Source: Gammaproteobacteria bacterium
Lineage (GTDB): Bacteria > Pseudomonadota > Gammaproteobacteria > Steroidobacterales > Steroidobacteraceae
Reading direction: 5' to 3'
DNA length: 6,747 bases
Assembly: GCA_028293725.1 (NCBI GenBank)
Contig: JAQGOE010000269.1
Coordinates: 1 to 6,747 of the forward strand
Below, piece by piece: positions 1 through 5,072 of the stretch. Made by a program: the position numbers and the translations under genes. The notes beneath the pieces were generated by a model, which was not told the origin of the DNA, did not search any database, and was given only the letters and a program-made list of their open reading frames with translations. Numbering within the stretch: the first letter of the stretch is position 1; each line of letters begins with the position of its first letter.

Positions 1-1337
1 ACGTTCAGCAGCAGGTGCTCCCGCTCCCAGGAGCTGATCACCTGCAAGAACACCTCGTACTCCGCTTCCTTAACAATAGTGAACGCGGAGACGAACTGCT
101 CGCCCAGCAGCTTCACCAGCGGCTCGCAGTCCTTCAGCCTGCGCAGCGCCTCGTCCAGAGATCGCGGCAGCCCAAACGGCAGATCGTGCGCGCTGCCGCT
201 GATGGGGTCGCTGGGCTGCAGGCCCTCGATCATCCCAAGGTAGCCGCAGGCCAGCGAAGCTGCGATCGCAATGTAAGGATTGGCGTCCGCGCCTCCGACA
301 CGGTTTTCCACACGCCGCGCCTCAGCGTCGGACATCGGCACGCGCAGTCCGGCCGTGCGATTGTCGTAGCCCCAATGCACGTTAATGGGCGCGGACAGGT
401 AACGGGTCAGCCGGCGATAGGAATTAACGTTCGGGCAGAAGAGCGCCATCGCCGCAGGCATGTATTTCTGCAGACCCCCGATGTGGGAGAAGAACAGCTG
501 CGAAGGAGTGCCGTCCGCGTTGCTGAAGATGTTCTTGCGCGTTTTGATATCCACGATGCTCTGGTGGATATGCATGGCGCTGCCCGGCTCCTTGGCATGG
601 GGCTTCGCCATAAACGTCGCGTAGATCTTGTGCCGCAGCGCCGCCTCGCGGGCGGTGCGCTTGAACAGGAAAGCCTGGTCCGCTAGAGCGAGCGGATAGC
701 CGTGGATCAGGTTGATCTCCATCTGCGCCGGTCCATCCTCGTGGATCAGCGTGTCGATCTCGATCTCCTGGTCCTCGCAAAACTGGTAGATGTCGTCGAA
801 CAGAGGATCGAACTCATTCACCGCGGCGATGCTGTACGACTGCCGTCCCGGCTCGGCGCGGCCCGAGCGCCCCACTGGCGGCTTGAGCGGGTAGTCAGCG
901 TCCTTGTTCTGCTCGATCAGGTAGAACTCGAGCTCGGGCGCGATGACGGGTTCCCAGCCCCGCTGGGCGTACAGCTCGAGCACATTCCGCAGGACATGGC
1001 GCGGAGCCATATTGACCCGCCGGCCATCCGAGTAGAAACAATCGTGGATCACCTGCGCCGTCGGCTCGGCTGCCCACGGAACACGCCGGACGGTCTTCGG
1101 ATCGGCCTTGAGGACGATATCGATCTCGGCCGGGCTCATGGCGTCGCCGGGCTCGGGCGGATAATCCCCCGTGACCGTCTGCAGGAAGACGCTCTCGGGC
1201 AGCCGCATGCCACCGTCCTCGGCGAACTTCTCGGCGGGCATGATTTTGCCGCGAGCGATCCCCGCCATGTCGGGGATGATGGCCTCTACCTCGGAAATAC
1301 CGTGGTCGCGGAAGAACTGCCGGATCTCACTCGCCAT
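1..1337 (-). CDS. puuA: gamma-glutamylputrescine synthetase, glutamine synthetase family (3' end cut by window edge)
   Basis: This gene encodes a cytosolic glutamine-synthetase-like ligase that probably joins glutamate to putrescine (or another amine) using ATP, the first step of the Puu pathway. The frame is open from ATG 1337 to the window edge, giving 445 codons. The last visible residues, SSWEREHLLLN, resemble a family C-terminus, so few residues should be missing. Visible glutamine synthetase elements are APELEFYL (E135, E137), HEDGPAQMEINL (E200, E207), AMHIHQS (H256, H258), NVNSYRRL (about 303-310) and ENRVGGADANPY (E344 to Y355); these supply metal, ATP and glutamate ligands in the family. 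The start lies 12 bp after the puuD stop, with a weak GAG as ribosome site, so the two are probably one operon. The assignment to PuuA rather than GlnA rests on sequence type and on puuD and puuB next door; the exact amine substrate is inferred. Confidence 0.9.
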   Translation of the reverse strand, partial: MASEIRQFFRDHGISEVEAIIPDMAGIARGKIMPAEKFAEDGGMRLPESVFLQTVTGDYPPEPGDAMSPAEIDIVLKADPKTVRRVPWAAEPTAQVIHDCFYSDGRRVNMAPRHVLRNVLELYAQRGWEPVIAPELEFYLIEQNKDADYPLKPPVGRSGRAEPGRQSYSIAAVNEFDPLFDDIYQFCEDQEIEIDTLIHEDGPAQMEINLIHGYPLALADQAFLFKRTAREAALRHKIYATFMAKPHAKEPGSAMHIHQSIVDIKTRKNIFSNADGTPSQLFFSHIGGLQKYMPAAMALFCPNVNSYRRLTRYLSAPINVHWGYDNRTAGLRVPMSDAEARRVENRVGGADANPYIAIAASLACGYLGMIEGLQPSDPISGSAHDLPFGLPRSLDEALRRLKDCEPLVKLLGEQFVSAFTIVKEAEYEVFLQVISSWEREHLLLN

Positions 1338-1349
1338 ACCAATACTCGT

Positions 1350-2132
1350 TTAGGGCTTCGCCCAACTTGAAACCTTCGCCGCCGCGTGCTCACGGCTTGC
1401 CGCTCCGAAGGCAGCGAAGAGCGCACGGGAAAACGGATTACTCATGACTTTCCATTCGGGATGCCATTGCACGGCGACCGCGAAGCGCTGTGCGTCGCGC
1501 ACCTGGAAAGCCTCGATCAGGCCGTCCGTCGCCGACCGCGCTTCGACGACGAGACTCGGGCCGAGTCTCGCGATCCCTTGAGAGTGCAGAGAATTGACCT
1601 GGATTCGCTCGCTGCCGCCGGCTATATCCAGCAGGAGCCCACCTCGCTCGAGGATCACCTCGTGAGCCGGGCCGTACTGGACGTCGAGAGGCAGCGTCGT
1701 ATCTTCGCGATGGTCGCTGAGACCTGGCACCTCGTGTACTTTCTGGTGCAGGGTGCCTCCGAACGCGACGTTCATTTCCTGGAAGCCCCGGCAGACGCCC
1801 AGCACTGGGACTCCCGCCTGGACAGCCTTGCGAATGAGCGGCAACGTCGTGGCGTCGCGCTCGGGGTCGTGCAGAGTCCCGGGCGCGCTCGGCGTGCCGT
1901 CGTAGTGGTGTGGCTCGACGTTCGAGACGCTTCCCGTAAAAAGGATGCCGTCCAGTCGCTGCAGCAGTTCGTCGAGACGAAGCTCCTCACCCAGTGACGG
2001 AATGAGCACAGGTAGCGCGTCAGACGCCTCGAGGACGGCGCAGGCGTACTTCTCCCCGACCATGTGAAACGGGTGCTGGCCGACCATGCGGCGGTCGGCT
2101 GGAATTCCAATGAGTGGGCGCGCGGATGCCAT
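1350..2132 (-). CDS. puuD: gamma-glutamyl-gamma-aminobutyrate hydrolase (class I glutamine amidotransferase-like, peptidase C26)
   Basis: The 260-residue product probably hydrolyses gamma-glutamyl-GABA to glutamate and GABA, the last step of the Puu pathway, in the cytosol. The nucleophile elbow VLGVCRGFQEMN places the catalytic cysteine at residue 114, and AVQWHPEW gives His224 and Glu226 of the triad. PADRR near the N-terminus, HHYDGTPSAPGTLHDPERD (about 75-93) and GGTLHQ (125-130) are also typical of PuuD. Length is close to the roughly 254 residues of the E. coli enzyme. The ATG at 2132 gives the expected N-terminus MASARPLIGIPADRR; no strong Shine-Dalgarno is visible before it. The gene is first in a puuD-puuA operon (12-bp gap) and divergent from puuB. 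An AT-rich palindrome 18 bp upstream of the start may be an operator or part of the promoter. The family call is firm; the substrate is inferred partly from neighbours. Confidence 0.92.
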   Translation of the reverse strand: MASARPLIGIPADRRMVGQHPFHMVGEKYACAVLEASDALPVLIPSLGEELRLDELLQRLDGILFTGSVSNVEPHHYDGTPSAPGTLHDPERDATTLPLIRKAVQAGVPVLGVCRGFQEMNVAFGGTLHQKVHEVPGLSDHREDTTLPLDVQYGPAHEVILERGGLLLDIAGGSERIQVNSLHSQGIARLGPSLVVEARSATDGLIEAFQVRDAQRFAVAVQWHPEWKVMSNPFSRALFAAFGAASREHAAAKVSSWAKP

Positions 2133-2150
2133 GACGAGCTACCGGGCAGT

Positions 2151-2166
2151 GTTTAGTATTTTAAAC
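2151..2166. promoter_or_regulatory. AT-rich imperfect palindrome upstream of puuD (candidate operator or -10 region)
   Basis: GTTTAGTATTTTAAAC is a 16-bp dyad with six of eight half-site positions matching, in an otherwise GC-rich region, 18 bp upstream of the puuD ATG. Read toward puuD it contains TAAAAT, a plausible -10 element, but I found no convincing -35 at proper spacing. It shares AAAATA and CTAAAC blocks with a site just upstream of puuB. The role is inferred from position only. Confidence 0.35.
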
Positions 2167-2279
2167 AATCCCGCCCAGCGAATTCTCCAAGTCAGCCCCT
2201 ATTAGACCACAGGCGCAGGTCGGAATCTGCCCGAGACGCTCGCTGCACCCTTGCGTCCGCGCTCCCAGGGGCTATCCAG

Positions 2280-2329
2280 GGGTGGCGACCGCGGCTACAG
2301 GGCGCCGGAAGGGGGCGATTTCGCCACCC
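2280..2329. repeat. 9-bp perfect inverted repeat in the puuB upstream region
   Basis: GGGTGGCGA at 2280-2288 is exactly complementary in reverse to TCGCCACCC at 2321-2329, with a 32-bp spacer. The match can be extended by CA/TG if one extra G is bulged. A smaller competing hairpin (GGCG, loop ATTT, CGCC at 2314-2325) uses the same 3' arm. No T-run follows, so it is not an intrinsic terminator. If transcribed it would lie in the puuB 5' leader. Function unknown. Confidence 0.4.
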
Positions 2330-2386
2330 TGTACGCGGCTGGCGATGACCGTGCTAGCGCTTTCGCCTCCGCCCGCGTCAAAATAT

Positions 2387-2401
2387 CCTAAACACCTAAA
2401 C
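2387..2401 (+). repeat. tandem CCTAAAC direct repeat before puuB
   Basis: CCTAAAC occurs at 2387-2393 and again at 2395-2401, one base apart, directly upstream of the puuB ribosome binding site. With the preceding AAAATAT (2380-2386) it resembles the AAAATACTAAAC half of the dyad near puuD, read on the opposite strand. It may be a protein-binding site controlling puuB; this is inferred from repetition and position. Confidence 0.3.
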
Positions 2402-2403
2402 CC

Positions 2404-2407
2404 AGGA
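2404..2407 (+). promoter_or_regulatory. puuB ribosome binding site
   Basis: AGGA sits 9 nt before the ATG at 2417. It supports that ATG over the upstream GTG at 2282, which has no comparable signal at a usual distance and would add 45 residues unlike the family. Confidence 0.6.
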
Positions 2408-2416
2408 CTAAAGCCC

Positions 2417-3709
2417 ATGGCACGTCCTGTGCGCATCAAGTCGTACTACGCCGCTTCGGCTCACGCGGCGCCTGACCGTGCGGAGCTCGAGAGTTCGATC
2501 GATTGTGATGTCTGCGTGGTCGGCGGGGGCATCGCCGGTTGCTCTACGGCCCTCCATCTCGCTGAAGGCGGCTACAAGGTCGTGCTTCTCGACGAATACC
2601 GTGTGGGCTGGGGTGCCTCGGGACGCAGCGGCGCTCAGGCGATCCACGGCGTCGCATCCGGCCAAACCAAACTCGAGCGTCTCGTTGGAGCGGCCGCGGC
2701 CCGCACTGTATGGGACGTGTCCGTCGAAGGGCTCGCGCTGATGCGAGAGCTCATCTCCCGGCACCGGATCGACTGCGACTGGACGGACGGCTACCTGCTG
2801 ACGGCCGTGAAACAGCGACATCTGCACGAGTTGCGCACCGAGATCGAGGAACTGCAAAACAAACTCGGATACACGAGCGTCCGCTATGTGCCTCAAGAGG
2901 AGTTGCGCTCGATTCTCGGTACCTCGCGTTATGTCGGCGCCCTCCATGACTCGTACAGCGGGCATCTGCATCCGCTCAACTACACACTCGGGTTGGCGGC
3001 GGCCGCCGCAAGCAATGGTGTAAAAATCTTCGAAGGGACCCGGGCACTGGGGTTCAGGCAGGCAAGTGGCGCGAGCGGCGCCACCGTGCGTATTCGAACT
3101 CCCCGCGGCGAGGTTCGCGCCCACGACCTGGTTTTGTGCGGCAACGTATACCTCGGCGACACGGCCCCCGCGCTCGCCACCAAGATCATACCGATCGGAT
3201 CGCACATCGTCGCGACGGAACCGCTCGGAGCGCAACGGGCGCGCGAGCTCATCACCAACAACGCCGCCGTCTGCGACATGAACTGGGTGTTGGATTACTA
3301 CCGCTGCTCCGCGGATCACCGGCTGTTGTTCGGCGGCCGGGTCAGCCATTCCGGCTTCGGCTCGTTCGATGCGACAGCGGCCACACGCGAGCGCATGTTG
3401 CGGGTCTTTCCGCAACTCGCGGACGCCCGAATCGACTATTCATGGGGCGGATACGTGGACGCCACGCTGAACCGCGCCCCGAACTTCGGCAGGCTTGCTT
3501 CCAACATCTACTTCCTGCAGGGATTCTCAGGCCACGGCATCGCGTTGACCGGCATAGCCGGCAAGCTCGTCGCCCAGGCGATCGCCGGCACCGCCGAACG
3601 ATTCGACGTATTCGCGAAGATCCCCCACCGCGGTTTTCCCAGCACCGCATTGCGCCGCCCCGCCCTCGCGCTGGCGATGTTGTATTACAGGCTCAGAGAC
3701 CTGTTGTAG
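2417..3709 (+). CDS. puuB: gamma-glutamylputrescine oxidase, FAD-dependent (DAO family)
   Basis: The 430-residue product is an FAD-dependent amine oxidase of the D-amino acid oxidase family. It probably oxidises gamma-glutamylputrescine to gamma-glutamyl-aminobutyraldehyde with release of ammonia and hydrogen peroxide, the second Puu step. The N-terminus has SYYAASA (9-15), as I recall from E. coli PuuB, then the FAD Rossmann fold DVCVVGGGIAGCSTALHLAE (31-50) ending in Glu60, and GASGRSG (66-72). Further PuuB-like blocks are GHLHPLNY (182-189), GNVYLGD (242-248), LDYYR (292-296), LLFGGRVS (303-310) and the C-terminal QGFSGHG (368-374). Length matches E. coli PuuB (about 426). I chose ATG 2417 because the homology begins there and an AGGA precedes it; the frame is open back to GTG 2282. 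It is divergent from puuD-puuA and convergent with asd. Confidence 0.92.
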   Translation: MARPVRIKSYYAASAHAAPDRAELESSIDCDVCVVGGGIAGCSTALHLAEGGYKVVLLDEYRVGWGASGRSGAQAIHGVASGQTKLERLVGAAAARTVWDVSVEGLALMRELISRHRIDCDWTDGYLLTAVKQRHLHELRTEIEELQNKLGYTSVRYVPQEELRSILGTSRYVGALHDSYSGHLHPLNYTLGLAAAAASNGVKIFEGTRALGFRQASGASGATVRIRTPRGEVRAHDLVLCGNVYLGDTAPALATKIIPIGSHIVATEPLGAQRARELITNNAAVCDMNWVLDYYRCSADHRLLFGGRVSHSGFGSFDATAATRERMLRVFPQLADARIDYSWGGYVDATLNRAPNFGRLASNIYFLQGFSGHGIALTGIAGKLVAQAIAGTAERFDVFAKIPHRGFPSTALRRPALALAMLYYRLRDLL

Positions 3710-3760
3710 CCTCGATCAGCAATCCGCAGCCGCCGGCCGGAGTGGCACCGTCTGCACGCC
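3710..3760. other. convergent puuB-asd gap without clear terminator
   Basis: The two stop codons face each other across 51 bp. The gap has the short palindrome CCGGCCGG (3733-3740) but no GC stem followed by a T-run on either strand. Termination here may be Rho-dependent, or transcripts may run into each other's 3' ends. Confidence 0.5.
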
Positions 3761-4792
3761 CTACTTCAGCAACAACTCCGCAATCTGCACGGCGTTCAAA
3801 GCCGCGCCCTTCAGAAGCTGGTCGCCGGCGACGAACAGGGCGATGGAGCGGCCGCTCGGGTCGCTGACGTCCTGGCGGATACGGCCGACGAGGATCGGGT
3901 CCTGGCCGGAGGCGTCCTTCGGCATCGGGAAGTAGTTGCGCTCGACGTCGTCGACGACTTTCACCCCCGGCGCGGTTTGCATGACATCACGCACTTGCGC
4001 GGGGGTGATGGGGCGCTCGCACTCGAAATTGATAGCGATGCTGTGAGCACGCAGGACCGGAACCCGAACGCAGGTAGCGGTCACGCGGATGCTGGAATCG
4101 CTGTAGATCTTGTGCGTCTCGCGCATCACCTTGATCTCTTCCTCGTTGTAGCCGTTCGAAGGATCGATCTTCGAATTGTGGCTGAAGAGGTTGAAGGCGT
4201 AGGGATGCGGCAGAACGGTGTTCTTGTACTCGCGGCCTTCGAGGTAGGCGCGCGTCGACTCGCGCAACTCCTCCATCGCCGCGGCTCCCGCACCGGAAGC
4301 AGCCTGGTAGGTTGCGACGATCATGCGCTGAATGCGGTTGATCTTGTGGATGGGCCACAGCGGCGTGATGGAAATAATGGTCGAGCAGTTGGGATTGGCG
4401 ATGATGCCCTTGTGCTCACGCACTGCTTCCGGGTTGATCTCCGGCACTACGAGCGGCACGCCGGGGTCCATACGAAACGCGGACGAGTTGTCGACAACGA
4501 CAGCACCCGCGCGGACGGCGGCCGGGGCGAAGCGCTTCGATTGACTACCACCCGCGGAAAACAACGCGATGTCGACACCGCTGAAGCTGTCCTCGGTCAA
4601 CTCCTCCACCGTTACCGGCTTGCCACGAAAAGGGAGCGTCTTACCGGCGGAGCGCGCGGACGCGAACAGCCGCAAGTTGGACAGCGGGAAGCGCCGCTGC
4701 TCCAGACACTGCATTAACTCGACACCGACCGCGCCGGTGGCGCCAACGACTGCCACGACTGGCGCCGACGAGGAAGGATGACCAGATTGCAT
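3761..4792 (-). CDS. asd: aspartate-semialdehyde dehydrogenase
   Basis: This enzyme reduces aspartyl phosphate to aspartate semialdehyde with NADPH, the branch-point step leading to lysine and diaminopimelate, threonine, methionine and isoleucine. The product is 343 residues from ATG 4792. Counting from an upstream ATG at 4813 (7 residues longer), the NADP-binding loop GATGAVG is at 24-30, the nucleophile is Cys143 in NPNCST, YQAASGAG is at 169-176 and the proton-relay His257 lies in VPVLRAHS. With Cys and His both present this should be an active enzyme, not a USG-1-type paralogue. The QAASGAGAAAMEEL form and the length are closer to the shorter Bacillus-like branch than to E. coli Asd (about 367). 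ATG 4792 is preferred because GGGGAG lies 7 nt before it; ATG 4813 has no such site. A leader frame and terminator lie upstream, suggesting attenuation. Confidence 0.95.
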   Translation of the reverse strand: MQSGHPSSSAPVVAVVGATGAVGVELMQCLEQRRFPLSNLRLFASARSAGKTLPFRGKPVTVEELTEDSFSGVDIALFSAGGSQSKRFAPAAVRAGAVVVDNSSAFRMDPGVPLVVPEINPEAVREHKGIIANPNCSTIISITPLWPIHKINRIQRMIVATYQAASGAGAAAMEELRESTRAYLEGREYKNTVLPHPYAFNLFSHNSKIDPSNGYNEEEIKVMRETHKIYSDSSIRVTATCVRVPVLRAHSIAINFECERPITPAQVRDVMQTAPGVKVVDDVERNYFPMPKDASGQDPILVGRIRQDVSDPSGRSIALFVAGDQLLKGAALNAVQIAELLLK

Positions 4793-4799
4793 GCTACGA

Positions 4800-4805
4800 C
4801 TCCCC
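4800..4805 (-). promoter_or_regulatory. asd ribosome binding site
   Basis: On the minus strand GGGGAG stands 7 nt before the ATG at 4792. This strong Shine-Dalgarno decides the asd start in favour of 4792 over the in-frame ATG at 4813. Confidence 0.75.
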
Positions 4806-4836
4806 AAAACCATAACTTGAAGTAAATGTCCCGGCT

Positions 4837-4875
4837 AAAACGAAAAAGGCCCCGCTGGGGTTACCGGCGGGGCCT
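4837..4875 (-). terminator. intrinsic terminator between the leader frame and asd
   Basis: Read on the minus strand, AGGCCCCGC and GCGGGGCCT form a 9-bp almost all-GC stem around an 11-nt loop, followed at once by TTTTTCGTTTT. The T-run is on the minus-strand side only, so it acts on transcripts coming from rlmKL or the leader frame toward asd. It ends 45 nt before the asd ATG and begins 29 nt after the stop of the 24-codon frame. It could simply end the upstream transcript, or it could be the terminator half of an attenuator for asd. Confidence 0.88.
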
Positions 4876-4903
4876 CTTGGATTCGGTGCTTCTCGACGTA
4901 CGA

Positions 4904-4978
4904 TCAGCGCGCGAAGGTCTCCAGGGCCCCATCCCAGGGCTTCTTGGTAATCTTGCGCGTTTTCGTGGTCTTGAGCAT
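4904..4978 (-). CDS. 24-residue Lys/Thr-rich small ORF, candidate leader peptide of asd
   Basis: ATG 4978 to TGA 4904-4906 encodes 24 residues. Residues 3-13 read KTTKTRKITKK: nine of these eleven are Lys or Thr and one is Ile, all end products of the pathway that Asd serves. Over the whole frame there are five Lys and five Thr codons. The remainder, PWDGALETFAR, is ordinary and overlaps the possible antiterminator segment. The ribosome site is unclear: AGG lies only 3 nt from the ATG, and AGGTAG ends 10 nt before it. The frame begins 78 nt after the rlmKL stop and is followed by a terminator. I do not recognise the peptide as a known family. The alternative is a conserved small basic protein with its own terminator and no regulatory role. 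Confidence 0.5.
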   Translation of the reverse strand: MLKTTKTRKITKKPWDGALETFAR

Positions 4979-5045
4979 GGACCTAACGCTACCTGACGCC
5001 GGGCGGCAAGTAAAGCGGGCCGGAGGCGCCTTTTAGGCCCGGGCG

Positions 5046-5072
5046 CGTGACGCCTATCACCCTATCGTCACG
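5046..5072. repeat. 7-bp inverted repeat around the rlmKL stop codon
   Basis: CGTGACG (5046-5052) and CGTCACG (5066-5072) are perfect inverted copies with 13 bp between them, and the rlmKL TGA (5057-5059) lies in the loop. No T-run follows on the minus strand, so this is not a typical terminator. It may stabilise the 3' end of the message or be chance. Confidence 0.3.

Larger units (their letters stand above)
2133..2416. promoter_or_regulatory. divergent puuD-puuB intergenic region
   Basis: This 284-bp gap separates the puuD start (minus) from the preferred puuB start (plus), so both promoters should lie here. It holds an AT-rich dyad next to puuD, a 9-bp inverted repeat in the middle (2280-2288 with 2321-2329) and two CCTAAAC copies next to puuB. 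No gene with a credible start and composition was found in it. The reading frame of puuB stays open back to a GTG at 2282, but that part looks like translated leader DNA, not protein. Which regulator acts here cannot be read from the sequence; in E. coli the comparable genes are repressed by PuuR. Confidence 0.6.
4837..4978 (-). promoter_or_regulatory. candidate ribosome-mediated transcription attenuator of asd
   Basis: The order is Lys/Thr-rich short frame, intrinsic terminator, then asd. On the minus strand GGGGCC inside the short frame (plus positions 4925-4930) can form six G-C pairs, plus a U-G pair, with GGCCCC in the terminator 5' arm (4869-4874), which would block the terminator. A competing hairpin, GCCC (4937-4940) with GGGC (4926-4929), could hide that GGGGCC. 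A ribosome stalled around codons 12-13 would cover GCCC and free the antiterminator segment. This is the logic of thr- and trp-type attenuators. The helices are short, no lysine-riboswitch-like structure was recognised, and the mechanism is inferred. Confidence 0.45.

Noticed and set aside
15..1370. Two long plus-strand open frames (15-686 and 702-1370) opposite puuA
   Set aside because: They are codon-aligned antisense shadows of a conserved glutamine-synthetase-family gene in GC-rich DNA; their translations show no recognisable domain.
2282..2416. N-terminal extension of puuB from GTG 2282
   Set aside because: The 45 extra residues are unlike PuuB, the homology starts after ATG 2417, and AGGA precedes that ATG.
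2408..3415. 335-codon minus-strand frame opposite puuB
   Set aside because: Antisense shadow of a well-recognised oxidase with no domain of its own.
4793..4813. asd start at ATG 4813
   Set aside because: No ribosome site before it, while ATG 4792 has GGGGAG 7 nt upstream.
4793..4978. Lysine riboswitch upstream of asd
   Set aside because: The leader is too short and shows no multi-helix aptamer; the visible elements are a short frame and one terminator hairpin.
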